From: an uncultured Persicobacter sp.
Lineage (GTDB): Bacteria; Bacteroidota; Bacteroidia; Cytophagales; Cyclobacteriaceae
Assembly: GCA_947498325.1 (NCBI GenBank)
Contig: CANMKE010000001.1
Location: 372,001 to 436,000 of the forward strand
Direction of reading: 5' to 3'
Length of the DNA: 64,000 nt
Shown: one piece after another, positions 43,120 to 52,228 of the stretch
Layout of the letters: each line of letters begins with the position of its first letter
Numbering within the stretch: the stretch's first letter is position 1
Position numbers and translations under genes: made by a program
The notes under the pieces: generated by a model
The model's database searches: none
What the model was told of the DNA's origin: nothing
The model's input: only the letters and a program-made list of their open reading frames with translations

Positions 43120-43818
43120 ATGAGTGTACATATAGGAGCAAAGCAGGGTGATATTGCCGAAACGGTATTAATGCCTGGAGATCCATTAAGAGCAAAATAC
43201 ATTGCTGACAATTTTTTAGAGGATGTCGTGTGTTACAATAAGGTTCGTGGAATGTATGGCTATACTGGGACCTATAAAGGTAAGCGTGTATCTGTTCAGG
43301 GTTCTGGGATGGGGCTGCCTTCTTTAAGTATTTATGCCCACGAACTAGTGAATGAGTTCATGGTAAAAAAATTGATCCGTGTTGGAAGTTGTGGCTCATT
43401 TCAGCCTGAGGTTGAATTGCGTGATATTGTGATTGCACAGGCCGCCTCAACCAACTCATCAATCAATAAAAACCGATTTAAAGGAATGGATTTTGCCCCT
43501 GTGGGGAGTTTTGACCTGATTATGGGGGCTGTTGCCAAAGCCATGGACATGGGGATTAATCCACACGTAGGAAACATTCTTTCTTCGGATGTTTTCTATG
43601 ACGATGAACCGGAATTCTGGAAACAATGGGCGAAATACGGCGTGTTGGCCGTTGAAATGGAAACAACAGCCCTGTACACTATTGCCGCAAAATTCGGCGT
43701 GCAGGCCCTGACGATCCTTACCGTTTCGGATTCCCTGGTAACACAGCAAGGGTTACCTGCTGAAGACCGTGAAAAGACCTTTACGCAGATGATGGAAATT
43801 GCCTTGGAAATCGCCTAA
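43120..43818 (+). CDS. deoD: Purine-nucleoside phosphorylase, DeoD type
   Basis: Hexameric low-specificity phosphorylase releasing purine bases and (deoxy)ribose 1-phosphate. 232 residues with [51 protein letters not shown] and the catalytic Asp in TVSDSLV. Last gene of deoCBD. Together the three convert purine deoxynucleosides to glycolytic intermediates; no nucleoside transporter is adjacent. Confidence 0.95.
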   Translation: MSVHIGAKQGDIAETVLMPGDPLRAKYIADNFLEDVVCYNKVRGMYGYTGTYKGKRVSVQGSGMGLPSLSIYAHELVNEFMVKKLIRVGSCGSFQPEVELRDIVIAQAASTNSSINKNRFKGMDFAPVGSFDLIMGAVAKAMDMGINPHVGNILSSDVFYDDEPEFWKQWAKYGVLAVEMETTALYTIAAKFGVQALTILTVSDSLVTQQGLPAEDREKTFTQMMEIALEIA

Positions 43819-43841
43819 GTAATCGCGATTGAATTCATAAA

Positions 43842-43878
43842 AAATGACGCCTCCGTAATTGGGGGCGTCATTTTTTTT
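43842..43878. terminator. Terminator of the deo operon
   Basis: A stem of about 12 bp (43843-43854 with 43861-43872) and a run of eight T. The convergent gene to the right ends within it. Confidence 0.85.
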
Positions 43879-44578
43879 ATAAGGGAATCGAAGGGGAACT
43901 TGTCGTGCTCCATTGGTGGAGGGTTTGGTTCAGGAGGCTATATATTTCTGACATTATTTCAGTGGAAATCAGTGCCTGTGCACTTGAACAGTGAAGACCC
44001 TTTTCCTGATTTTTTTGCATCAGCCAGAAGAGCAGGCTGGTATTGACAGATTGTGGTTGTATAAATTGAAGTTTTCGACTGATCGGTAGCTTTCTGGTAA
44101 TGCAATGCAACTCCTCGATAATTTTCCTCAGGGAGGTTTCAAGGGTCACCAGTACAATCAGCTTGAAAAAGGGCTGATGTTCATTTTTTACAATATGATG
44201 GACGGCCAAATATTGTGTTCTCCGTAAGTGGAGGTCATCTTGCTGAAATAGCGCAGTACTGCATGGTGGGTAGCAGAAGTGTCCATTGCTGGCGAGTAGC
44301 TCAGCATCATGCATATACTGCTGCCAGCTGGAAAAATGAGCAAGGCAATGGCGATTGATCTGCGACTGAATTAAATCGGACTGCTTTCTGTGATCCTCTG
44401 AAAGCAGAAAAATATCCTGAAGACCCATCATTAGAAAATGAAGCTTTGGTACAATGGCCAGCTTTTCATCGCGACTGACGAGCTTGTTTTTAAGTAAGGA
44501 AAACAACGGGTTTTCACGGAAGAAAGCATGCTCGAGCTGTAAGTGCTGAAGAACTTCCTGGAGACAGTTTTCAACCAT
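43877..44578 (-). CDS. Hypothetical protein, possibly haem-oxygenase-like fold
   Basis: A 233-residue all-helical soluble protein (ATG at 44578, overlapping the upstream stop by 8 bases). The patterns HAFFRENPLFSLLKNKL and INRHCLAHFSSWQQYMHDAELL recall a family of haem-oxygenase-like proteins with an H-x-x-W helix, but assignment is by pattern only. Several His and Cys residues (SNGHFCYPPC) are notable. No function is proposed. Probably translated with the STAS-like gene. Confidence 0.6.
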   Translation of the reverse strand: MVENCLQEVLQHLQLEHAFFRENPLFSLLKNKLVSRDEKLAIVPKLHFLMMGLQDIFLLSEDHRKQSDLIQSQINRHCLAHFSSWQQYMHDAELLASNGHFCYPPCSTALFQQDDLHLRRTQYLAVHHIVKNEHQPFFKLIVLVTLETSLRKIIEELHCITRKLPISRKLQFIQPQSVNTSLLFWLMQKNQEKGLHCSSAQALISTEIMSEIYSLLNQTLHQWSTTSSPSIPL

Positions 44579-44972
44579 GGCTGTTTTCTTCTTGTAGCCA
44601 GACTGCCGCAGACGAATAGTCTTTAAAGAATTCAATCTTTATCGGTGACTTCACTTCTTTGAACAACAGGGTAATCGAGGTGGGGTTGTCATGAAGGATC
44701 GCAATTTTTTCAAGCTTGCTGGGCTTTTCCCTGATTTGTTTTTGTGCTAAACTCCAAAGCCAGTCGAGCTGAACACAGCTGAGTTCATTGGTGAACTTGA
44801 CATCAACTAAACAACCTTTGCAGTTGGAGACCCACAGCAATTGCTGGATGTTTTTTTGAATTAATAAGCGTGCATTATAGGAAAGAATTCGGTCGATAAT
44901 AATGGTGAGAAATTTCCCACGGGTATTGTATCCGCAAACAGGGACTTCAAAATCATTAACCAGTGTTGTCAT
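44571..44972 (-). CDS. STAS/SpoIIAA-like domain protein
   Basis: A 133-residue single-domain alpha/beta protein. Strand-helix order and the end segment IEFFKDYSSAAVWLQEE resemble the C-terminus of SpoIIAA-like/STAS-like proteins that read out stress or membrane signals in Bacteroidota. The serine phosphorylated in true anti-sigma antagonists is not clear. It is translationally coupled to the gene that follows (8-base overlap). Confidence 0.6.
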   Translation of the reverse strand: MTTLVNDFEVPVCGYNTRGKFLTIIIDRILSYNARLLIQKNIQQLLWVSNCKGCLVDVKFTNELSCVQLDWLWSLAQKQIREKPSKLEKIAILHDNPTSITLLFKEVKSPIKIEFFKDYSSAAVWLQEENSHG

Positions 44973-45148
44973 AGCGTTTTATTGGGTTTGGAGAATATAC
45001 GTATGACCCCGCCTGATTTGATAGGTTGCTGCGTTTTGAATACTGTAATATTTTTGTGCTGAAAATTAGAGAATAAAAGCCGTTAAACTATCTTGCCGGC
45101 CGTTAGGGGCTTGTTTTGACAAGTCATAGGCGTGCTTTTTTTTATCAT

Positions 45149-46180
45149 TTAGCCCCTTTTTTCAGCACTCTCAATGATTGACCATTGATAGCCCATCAAA
45201 TTTTTGTTCCCCCTGACTTTAAATCGGCTTTTTAGGTATTGCTCCATTTTCAATTTATTGGCTTTCTTGAAGCCCACGGCGAAGTTGATCTGTGATTCAG
45301 GGACCTCTACGGCAACCGTACTGTTTTTGGGGAAGACTTCCAGGTTTTTCTCAAATTCTTCAGCCCAAATTTGCGTTTGCACCAATTCTTTAAATGCAGG
45401 ATGAAAAGGTCCCGCAACCATAGCTTTTCCACTTCTGAGGTCTTCCGAAGGGTGCAATCCTGTTCTCAACACCTTTATGCCTGCCGCTTCAAATTTCGGT
45501 AATATTTGCGCAACCCATTGCACGGCCTCTGCTAATTTTAAAGGAGTATAACGGTTGGTTTTATATAACCTGTGGAGTGCCGTATTGGGGATGATCAGCG
45601 TTGGGTAGATGCGTGTGGTATCGGCTTTCAGCTTGATGATTTCTTCGGCAGTGAAAATGGCTTTTTCAAGGGTGTCTTCAGGCAAGCCGATCATCATCTG
45701 AAGGCCCAGCTCGAATCCTCGCTCTTTAATCATCCTGGCTGCAATATGTACATCTTCCACCGCATGCCCGCGGGCGGTACGCTTGAGCACCAACGGATCC
45801 ATGGATTGAGCGCCAAGTTCTATCGCCGTTACCCCATACTGTTTTAATCGGTCAAGAATTTCATGGTCGATGTAATCTGGACGGGTAGAGAGACGGATTC
45901 CTTTAACTTGTTGGCTTTGGAGGTAAGGCTGAACGGCCTGTAAATAGGCCTCCTGGTCTTCCGCAGGAATGCCCGTAAAGCTGCCTCCAAAAAAGGCGAC
46001 CTCAATATCTGCTGTTGCTGGATCCATGGTGGAAAGCATCTCTTCAATGATGTCAGGCACCTCCGATGGCTGGGGGACTTTCTCCTCCCCGCTGATCTGC
46101 ACCTGATCGCAAAATACGCATTGGTGTGGGCAGGCAAGTTCAGGAATGAAGACAGGAATATTGTAGTGTTTCTTTTTCAA
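45149..46180 (-). CDS. Elp3-like radical SAM protein
   Basis: A 343-residue radical SAM enzyme of the COG1243-related group. The cluster motif is CPHQCVFC (Cys17, Cys21, Cys24), followed by AFFGGSFTGIP, STRPDYID and ELGAQSMD, all typical of Elp3/YhcC-like proteins. It lacks the C-terminal acetyltransferase domain of Elp3, so it probably is not a tRNA wobble-uridine enzyme of that type. The start is a TTG at 46180. Product unknown. Confidence 0.85.
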   Translation of the reverse strand: MKKKHYNIPVFIPELACPHQCVFCDQVQISGEEKVPQPSEVPDIIEEMLSTMDPATADIEVAFFGGSFTGIPAEDQEAYLQAVQPYLQSQQVKGIRLSTRPDYIDHEILDRLKQYGVTAIELGAQSMDPLVLKRTARGHAVEDVHIAARMIKERGFELGLQMMIGLPEDTLEKAIFTAEEIIKLKADTTRIYPTLIIPNTALHRLYKTNRYTPLKLAEAVQWVAQILPKFEAAGIKVLRTGLHPSEDLRSGKAMVAGPFHPAFKELVQTQIWAEEFEKNLEVFPKNSTVAVEVPESQINFAVGFKKANKLKMEQYLKSRFKVRGNKNLMGYQWSIIESAEKRG

Positions 46181-46245
46181 GGCAGTAAATTTTCCTCAAA
46201 AATAAAGCAAAGTTTGATAGTACTGAATCATTTGGGATAAAAAAA

Positions 46246-46277
46246 ATCCCTGGCCACAATGGTCAGGGATTTTTTTA
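46246..46277 (-). terminator. Terminator after the AbgT gene
   Basis: A GC-rich stem (CCTGGCC with GGTCAGG, one G-T pair) flanked by A- and T-runs, just downstream of the AbgT stop on the minus strand. Confidence 0.75.
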
Positions 46278-46290
46278 AGCGCGGAATCAA

Positions 46291-47871
46291 TTAGCTCGGT
46301 TGTACATTTAAAATGTAATGGAGTGGGGCATCTGGGCCAATTGGCAAGCCGAATACCATCCAGATTACCAACAGGATTGTCCAGACAAAAAGAAAGACTA
46401 CCGTATAGGGAAGCATGGTGGAGATGATGGTTCCGATACCTGCATTCTTGTCATATTTTTGCATAAAGGCCACGATCAGCGCAAAGTAGGACATCATCGG
46501 TGAGATGATATTGGTTACTGAGTCACCAATACGGTAAACGACCTGTGTAAGCTCAGGAGAAAGACCCAAAATCATGAACATTGGAATAAATACGGGTGCC
46601 ATTAGTGTCCATTTCGCCGAAGCAGAACCCATCACAAGGTTGATCAGGGCAGTAAGGAGAATGAAGCCAAGCATCAGGGGTATTTTTGCCAGAATGGAAG
46701 TTGCGCCTGCTTCACCAGCCACACCAATCACCGATTGTAAAACATCAGCGCCTTTTACTGCGACAATCATTCCGAGGTTGGTCCATTTGAAGTAAGCCAC
46801 AAATTGTGCGGCAAAGAATACAAGAACAATATAGATTCCCATTGTTTTCATGGATTCTCCCATGCCATTCATCACATCAGCATCACTCTTAATCGTTCCA
46901 GCGCCTATCCCAAACGCAATTCCACAGGTTGCGGCAATAAAGAATATAAAAGAAACAATCCCCTTCATTAAGGGAGAGCGCAAGATTTCGCCTCCTGCAC
47001 CACGTAAAAATCCTGCTTCTGGAATAATACCGATCAGAATGATGGCCAGCCATGCCAAAGCTACAACGGTCGCGTAGCGTAACCCCTTACGTTCTTCGGT
47101 AGAAAGTGATTTTACTTCCTCGAGTTCCGCATCGCCCTGGTATTTTCCCAATCGGGGAATTACAATCTTCTCGGTAACAAACGTACCTGCCATGGCAATA
47201 AAGAAGGTAGAGGCAAACATGAAATAGTAGTTGGCCGCAGGATTGACAGTATAAGCAGGGTCCAGGATCTGGGCAGCTTCTTCCGAAAGGCCTGACAGGA
47301 GCGGATCAATGGTTCCGAGTAACAGGTTGGCGCTGTAACCTCCAGAAACCCCTGCAAAGGCTGCCGCAAGTCCAGCCAGTGGGTGTTTTCCAAAAGCATG
47401 GAAAATAATCGCCGCAAGCGGAACAAGTAATACGTAGCCCACCTCTGAGGCCGTGTTGGAAACAATTCCTGCAAATACCACTACAAAAGTGATGATTTGC
47501 TTTGGTGATTTAACCACTAACAGGCGAATTAATGCGCCGATCAGCCCACTGCCTTCAGCAATACCAATGCCAAGCATGGCAACCAACACCACACCCAATG
47601 GGGCAAAGCTGGTGAAGTTTTTGACCAGGTTGGTGATCATCATGTGGAGGCCTTCCACAGAAATAAGGTTGAAAGGTTCGATGATCTCTTTGGTGGCGGG
47701 ATTTTGTACCGATAAGCCCAATTGAGACATGATACCTGAGAGCGCAATCACAACCACTGCTAAGATAGCAAATAAGGTGGCTGGGTGGGGGAGCGCATTT
47801 CCTACGCGTTCAACGGTAGCTAAAAATTTATTGATAAGCCCTTTTTGAGCTTGCACCTGTTGTTCCTTCAT
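46291..47871 (-). CDS. AbgT family transporter
   Basis: A 526-residue inner-membrane transporter of the AbgT family, known to move p-aminobenzoyl-glutamate or export sulfonamides. Many hydrophobic spans; family signatures include [13 protein letters not shown] at the N-terminus, [35 protein letters not shown] and [18 protein letters not shown] near the end. The direction of transport and substrate are not readable. Monocistronic. Confidence 0.92.
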   Translation of the reverse strand: MKEQQVQAQKGLINKFLATVERVGNALPHPATLFAILAVVVIALSGIMSQLGLSVQNPATKEIIEPFNLISVEGLHMMITNLVKNFTSFAPLGVVLVAMLGIGIAEGSGLIGALIRLLVVKSPKQIITFVVVFAGIVSNTASEVGYVLLVPLAAIIFHAFGKHPLAGLAAAFAGVSGGYSANLLLGTIDPLLSGLSEEAAQILDPAYTVNPAANYYFMFASTFFIAMAGTFVTEKIVIPRLGKYQGDAELEEVKSLSTEERKGLRYATVVALAWLAIILIGIIPEAGFLRGAGGEILRSPLMKGIVSFIFFIAATCGIAFGIGAGTIKSDADVMNGMGESMKTMGIYIVLVFFAAQFVAYFKWTNLGMIVAVKGADVLQSVIGVAGEAGATSILAKIPLMLGFILLTALINLVMGSASAKWTLMAPVFIPMFMILGLSPELTQVVYRIGDSVTNIISPMMSYFALIVAFMQKYDKNAGIGTIISTMLPYTVVFLFVWTILLVIWMVFGLPIGPDAPLHYILNVQPS

Positions 47872-47918
47872 GTATATAAAGATTGATATTGGATTAGAAA
47901 AAATAGCCTTTTCAATCG

Positions 47919-47926
47919 CAAATATA
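47919..47926 (-). promoter_or_regulatory. -7 element for the AbgT gene
   Basis: TATATTTG on the minus strand, a perfect TAnnTTTG, about 48 bases before the start codon. No TTG is seen at the -33 position. Confidence 0.4.
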
Positions 47927-48014
47927 CGTTTTTTTAACGGATAGCCCGTTTTTGATGGTTTTAAAAAACAGTTTGGTTAAGTAATTCGAAACGATTTTGA
48001 TACTTATGGAAATA

Positions 48015-48046
48015 AAAAAGCGGAAGCCTACTGACTCCCGCTTTAG
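48015..48046 (-). terminator. Probable terminator of the PurF-like gene
   Basis: A 10-bp stem with one mismatch around an 8-base loop, with a T-run on the minus strand, 24 bases after the stop codon. Confidence 0.55.
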
Positions 48047-48069
48047 AATATGAAGATTATTTTTGAGGC

Positions 48070-49956
48070 TTAGTAAGAACGATCTTCACTGCCTTCAATA
48101 AATAATTTAAAAGCTTTATTCACCACTCTGTTACCACCTTTGGTGGGGTAATTTCCAGTGAAATACCAGTCGCCCGTATGTTCAGGACAAGCTTTATGAA
48201 GGTTTTCAACAGTCTGGAAGATGACTTCCACCTCTGCCTCCATATGAGCAGGCGTAACGATTTTCGCAATTCTGTCTGAGATTTGTTCATCAGTGAATGG
48301 CTCGTAAATCGCCTTTACATAGTTCTCCTGTGTTAAGTCAGCTTCGTTTTCCTTGATTTTTTGATAAACCTCCTGAAGAATATGTGACTGTTTGGTCTCT
48401 TCAAGAAGCTCCAAAGTGGCTCTGAATGCAATAAACTCTTTCATTCTCGACATGTCAATACCATAACAGTCTGGGAAGCGAATTTGTGGTGCAGAAGAAA
48501 CGATCACCACTTTCTTTGGGCTCAGTTTATTGACCAGGGTAAGAATGGATTTTTCCAGTGTTGTACCACGAACGATAGAATCGTCGATGATCACCAGGGT
48601 ATCCTTTTCTTTTTGAACGACCTCATAGGTGGTGTCATAAACATGGGCCACCATTTGATCACGATGGGCATCATCAGCAATAAAAGTACGCGCTTTGGCA
48701 TCTTTAATCACTAATTTCTCGATACGTGGTCGGAAGGACAAAACCTTCTTCATGGCTTCAACATCGTTGGAATAGCGTTGAATTGCTGCCAGTCGCTCAT
48801 TCACCAAATAGTTTTCCACCTCTTCAGTCATTCCCAGGAATGACACCTCAGCGGTATTTGGGATGAAGGAGAAAACGGTGTTTTCCAGATCATTATCAAT
48901 CGCTTTCAGTACCTGAGGGATCAATAATTTACCCAAATCTTTGCGTTCCTGATAGATGTTTGGATCTGAAGCACGAGAGAAGTAAATGCGCTCAAAAGAA
49001 CAAGGTTTCTTCGGTAGGCTGTTGGTGAAAGGAACTACTTTATAATCCCCTTGCTTATCGATGATCAAAGCGTGTGCCGCAGGGATTTCTTTAATCTGGC
49101 TGTACTCAATATCAAAAGCTGTTTTGATGGCAGGCTTCTCAGAGGCCACAACAACAACTTCATCATCAGCATAATAATAAGCAGGACGGATTCCCGCAGG
49201 GTCACGTGCCACAAATGCGCCACCATAACCAGCCATACCCGCCATCGCATATCCACCATCAAAGTCCTTACAGGAATTGGCAAGCACTTCCTGAAGATTA
49301 ATGTTTTCCTCAATGACCTTATTGATGGCAATATTGTCATAATCCTCCTTATGCTCATCGAAAAGGCGCTGCACTTCCATATCCAAAAAGTGACCGATTT
49401 TCTCCATGACAGTCACGGTATCGATCTTATCTTTAGGAGATTGCCCCAAACTGACCAATCGCTCAAAAAGCTCATCAACGTTGGTCATATTGAAATTACC
49501 CGCAACAACAAGGTTACGGCTCTTCCAGTTATTCTGACGAAGGAAAGGGTGGCAGTTTTCGATGCTGTTTTTACCGTGCGTTCCGTAGCGAAGGTGTCCA
49601 AGCCACATCTCTCCAGTAAAAGCGGTATTTTCTTTCATCCATTGAGCATTCATATACTCTTCTGGATTTGTCTTATTGGCCTTGTTGTACTTCTTCCCAA
49701 TTTTTTCGAAAATATCCTGAATAGGTTTTTCGGCAATTGATCTGTAACGGCTAATGTAACGGCTACCAGCAGGCAGGTCCAGTTTGATATTCGCTACACC
49801 GACGCCATCTTGGCCCCGATTGTGTTGCTTTTCCATTAAAAGGTAAAGCTTACTCATCCCATAAGTGGGCGTGTTGTACTTGTCGTAATAATACTGTAAC
49901 GGCTTGCGGAGACGGATCATTGCAATCCCGCATTCGTGTTTAATTGCGTCGCTCAT
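48070..49956 (-). CDS. Amidophosphoribosyltransferase family protein (long PurF homologue)
   Basis: A 628-residue member of the PurF family. The N-terminal glutamine-hydrolysing domain begins with Cys9 (HECGIAMIRL), exposed after removal of a short propeptide, and has RGQDGVGVA and HLRYGTHG; the PRPP site is LVIIDDSIVRGTT. It carries long insertions compared with classical PurF (about 500 residues), as is usual for this second type in Bacteroidota. It probably makes phosphoribosylamine for purines, but a side role is possible. I use the ATG at 49956; one at 49995 would lengthen the propeptide by 13. Confidence 0.85.
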   Translation of the reverse strand: MSDAIKHECGIAMIRLRKPLQYYYDKYNTPTYGMSKLYLLMEKQHNRGQDGVGVANIKLDLPAGSRYISRYRSIAEKPIQDIFEKIGKKYNKANKTNPEEYMNAQWMKENTAFTGEMWLGHLRYGTHGKNSIENCHPFLRQNNWKSRNLVVAGNFNMTNVDELFERLVSLGQSPKDKIDTVTVMEKIGHFLDMEVQRLFDEHKEDYDNIAINKVIEENINLQEVLANSCKDFDGGYAMAGMAGYGGAFVARDPAGIRPAYYYADDEVVVVASEKPAIKTAFDIEYSQIKEIPAAHALIIDKQGDYKVVPFTNSLPKKPCSFERIYFSRASDPNIYQERKDLGKLLIPQVLKAIDNDLENTVFSFIPNTAEVSFLGMTEEVENYLVNERLAAIQRYSNDVEAMKKVLSFRPRIEKLVIKDAKARTFIADDAHRDQMVAHVYDTTYEVVQKEKDTLVIIDDSIVRGTTLEKSILTLVNKLSPKKVVIVSSAPQIRFPDCYGIDMSRMKEFIAFRATLELLEETKQSHILQEVYQKIKENEADLTQENYVKAIYEPFTDEQISDRIAKIVTPAHMEAEVEVIFQTVENLHKACPEHTGDWYFTGNYPTKGGNRVVNKAFKLFIEGSEDRSY

Positions 49957-50008
49957 CCTCGTGTTTGTGGCTACGGTATGGTTAGTACCGTTCATGTTAA
50001 ACCATGCG

Positions 50009-50016
50009 CAAAAGTA
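50009..50016 (-). promoter_or_regulatory. -7 element for the PurF-like gene
   Basis: TACTTTTG on the minus strand fits TAnnTTTG; the start point would be near 50002. The leader between it and the ATG at 49956 contains a small 6-bp hairpin (49973-49991). No TTG at -33. Confidence 0.4.
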
Positions 50017-50148
50017 TCGTATTTTTCATGTTTTGACACTTTTTCGAGGATTTTTTTTTATTATTTCGATTCTCGGTCAAACTTAAAGATGTTTTGTCGA
50101 TCTTTCGGCGAAATAGAATATTTGAGGATCAAAAAATAAGCAAGTGGC

Positions 50149-50349
50149 ATGGGGATTTCAACAATCAACGTTAGATTGGGTAAAAAATATCGTTTGACAA
50201 ATTTCGGGGAGAAGCTCGAATTTGTGGTGATGGAAATATTCAGTAACACTAATTTCCTGTGTAAAGACCTCAATACGATGGATCAATACCAGTTTGAGGA
50301 ATTGGTGCAATATGGTAAGGGAGCAGATTACGAACTGGAGGAGATTTAG
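50149..50349 (+). CDS. Small conserved-type hypothetical protein
   Basis: A 66-residue acidic protein, MGISTINVRLGKKYRLTN at the start and a Gly-Lys-Gly turn before the final YELEEI. It resembles short SH3-like or beta-barrel proteins annotated as hypothetical across this order, but I do not recognise a named family. No signal peptide. Divergent from the PurF-like gene. Confidence 0.6.
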   Translation: MGISTINVRLGKKYRLTNFGEKLEFVVMEIFSNTNFLCKDLNTMDQYQFEELVQYGKGADYELEEI

Positions 50350-50449
50350 TCTTTTTTAGCCATGGTTCAGGCTGCTGAGCGGAAGTTTTTCGCGTGATGA
50401 ACTAACACAAAGGAGGCTTGTGGTGTTATAATCGGCAAAGACCTCTGCT

Positions 50450-50929
50450 ATGAAAAAGTTAAACTTACTCCTTCTGATAGGATTCTTTGGTGTTATCGGC
50501 CTTTTGGCCATAACGGCTGCTACTCACAAAAAAGACCATCATCCTTTGGCGGGTTCCTGGGAACTTTCCGAGTTTCGCTATGGAAAGGATGAAGCGCTGA
50601 ATGAACTTCCTGAGCAACTCAAGTATGTTAAACACATCACGGAGGAGCATTTTACCTGGGTGTCTTATTCGCCGACTGACGGCGGAGTGGTGGGCGCTGG
50701 TGGGGGTACCTATGAATTGAACAAAGATTATTATACCGAACACATCAAATTTTTTCAACCCGCAGGTTCCAATTTAGTGGGTACATCAGTAAAATTTAAA
50801 TATGAACTGAAAAAGAACCAGTGGAAAATCTGGGGCTATATTCACGAAATTCAAATTGATCCCAGCTCTGGGAAGTTCACCAAAGTGGACTCCACCTATC
50901 TTGAAGAAGTGTGGCATAGACTTCCTTGA
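50450..50929 (+). CDS. Secreted lipocalin-like (DUF4488-type) protein
   Basis: A 159-residue exported protein: signal peptide or anchor at residues 5-24 (LLLLIGFFGVIGLLAITAAT), then a small beta domain with GSWELSEFRYGKDE, HITEEHFTWVSY, GGVVGAGGGTYELNKDYYTEHIKFF and a final W. This is the pattern of lipocalin-like proteins of Bacteroidota; the ligand is unknown. Confidence 0.75.
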   Translation: MKKLNLLLLIGFFGVIGLLAITAATHKKDHHPLAGSWELSEFRYGKDEALNELPEQLKYVKHITEEHFTWVSYSPTDGGVVGAGGGTYELNKDYYTEHIKFFQPAGSNLVGTSVKFKYELKKNQWKIWGYIHEIQIDPSSGKFTKVDSTYLEEVWHRLP

Positions 50930-51008
50930 TGATCGTCGGCACGGCTACATTATGAGGTGATTTCTGCTGTTTTTCGCCTTTGTTGTCTATTATCGACATG
51001 TAAGGGTT

Positions 51009-51037
51009 TTGTTTTAGCAGTGAGAATGATATTTTTG
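51009..51037 (+). promoter_or_regulatory. Bacteroidota-type promoter of the thioredoxin-like gene
   Basis: TTG at 51009-51011, an 18-base spacer and TATTTTTG at 51030-51037. A perfect 14-bp palindrome (51038-51051) covers the likely start point, directly after the -7 element. Confidence 0.6.
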
Positions 51038-51051
51038 AATTGTTAACAATT
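51038..51051. promoter_or_regulatory. 14-bp palindrome AATTGTTAACAATT
   Basis: A perfect inverted repeat at the predicted transcription start of the thioredoxin-like gene. Its place suggests an operator that blocks polymerase, but AT-rich palindromes also arise by chance. Confidence 0.35.
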
Positions 51052-51058
51052 TTAACTT

Positions 51059-51523
51059 ATGAAAAATATCTTAATGGTGCTGATGGCGGTGGTTTTTGGA
51101 ACCCTGACGGCCCAGGCACAGGAAACGAACTGGAAGAAAATTTACGATCCATCTTTAAACGGGAAAGCTCAAATTGAGCAAGCGGTAGCGCTGGCAAAGA
51201 AAGAGGGCAAGAAAGTGATGGTTCAGGTTGGGGGTAATTGGTGCCCTTACTGCATTCGTCTGAACAAGTTTGTGATGACGGATCCTGAGTTGAAGCAAAT
51301 GGTGGATGATAATTTCGTTTATGTTCACCTCAATTACAGTAAGGAGAACAAGAACCTTGAATTACTCGAAAGCTGGGGCAACCCGCAGAAGAACGGTTTT
51401 CCAGTTTTAGTATTCTTAAACAAGAAAGGAAAGGTAACACATGTTCAGCCTACGGGAGATTTGGAAAAAGACAAGTCTTATAACAAAGCCCAATTGGTGA
51501 AAGTTTACCAGGACAATAAATAA
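51059..51523 (+). CDS. Periplasmic thioredoxin-family protein
   Basis: A 154-residue exported protein: signal peptide 1-20 (ending LTAQAQ), then a thioredoxin fold with the active site CPYC (Cys62, Cys65) in GGNWCPYCIRL and the cis-proline in NGFPVLVFLN. The CPYC motif and short domain fit DsbD-gamma/thioredoxin-7-like proteins, so it probably keeps exported cysteines reduced or senses redox state. Own promoter and terminator. Confidence 0.9.
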   Translation: MKNILMVLMAVVFGTLTAQAQETNWKKIYDPSLNGKAQIEQAVALAKKEGKKVMVQVGGNWCPYCIRLNKFVMTDPELKQMVDDNFVYVHLNYSKENKNLELLESWGNPQKNGFPVLVFLNKKGKVTHVQPTGDLEKDKSYNKAQLVKVYQDNK

Positions 51524-51525
51524 TA

Positions 51526-51556
51526 AAAAAGCCGATCTGCTGAGATCGGCTTTTTC
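51526..51556. terminator. Bidirectional terminator after the thioredoxin-like gene
   Basis: An 8-bp GC-rich stem (51531-51538 with 51543-51550), tetraloop, and A- and T-runs on both sides. Convergent gene ends right after it. Confidence 0.85.
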
Positions 51557-51557
51557 T

Positions 51558-52091
51558 TTATCTAATTTTTTTCTTAGGCTTTAAATCATCGGTCGATTGT
51601 GAGAAACACAAAATACCAGAAGAGAGCTTGTCGCCATGTGTTCCCGTCAGGTCAAAGTCTCGATTTTTCCCTTCATAATGAACCCTTGCCTTCAATACCA
51701 TTTTTGATTTAAACAAGTCCACAAGTTCTTTGTCAATCTTGAAGGCCATCAAATAGGGGTTTACAGTTACAGGCCCCGCGTATTCGTACCTTTTGATTTT
51801 TCCAGCACGTGTTTTTATGGCGAAAAATGGCGATTGATATGGTCGGAGGGTCAGGTCATTCATGTTTTCCTTCAGTACAGAAACATACATGAACACTTCT
51901 TTTCCTTTGGTAGGGTAGGCGTAGGAAGCGAAGGTAAGTTTTACATTTCCCATAGAGGCTACCGAAATTTGGTCCGTCTGCACGATGTCAACATCCTCAA
52001 AATCATCGTAGCTGGTGTTACATTGGCTGTAGGCAACATTTGTAAATAAAATGCAAAGGAGTGCCGCAACCAAGGTGGATATATTTTTCAT
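51558..52091 (-). CDS. Secreted hypothetical protein
   Basis: A 177-residue exported protein: signal peptide 1-22 (ending NVAYSQ), mature part with many beta strands and two cysteines (QCNTS near the N-terminus, ILCFSQ near the end) that may form a disulfide. No family recognised. It lies convergent to the thioredoxin-like gene. Confidence 0.7.
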   Translation of the reverse strand: MKNISTLVAALLCILFTNVAYSQCNTSYDDFEDVDIVQTDQISVASMGNVKLTFASYAYPTKGKEVFMYVSVLKENMNDLTLRPYQSPFFAIKTRAGKIKRYEYAGPVTVNPYLMAFKIDKELVDLFKSKMVLKARVHYEGKNRDFDLTGTHGDKLSSGILCFSQSTDDLKPKKKIR

Positions 52092-52194
52092 GTTATTAAG
52101 ATTGAAGTCGGGAAAAGCTGTAAGTTATAAAAAATAGTGTTAAAAGTAAATAAATGTGCCTTTTTGGATAGGAACGGCTATTTTTTGGGCAGAA

Positions 52195-52224
52195 AAAAAC
52201 GCATCGGTAAGGATGCGTTTTTAT
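52195..52224 (-). terminator. Terminator of the rnr-polyprenyl synthetase unit
   Basis: A 6-bp GC-containing stem (52201-52206 with 52213-52218) extended by A/T pairs, directly after the synthetase stop on the minus strand. Confidence 0.75.
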
Positions 52225-52228
52225 TAGA

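Noticed and set aside
49051-49740. A 229-codon open frame on the plus strand
   Set aside because: It is antisense to the PurF-like gene, whose motifs cover the region completely.
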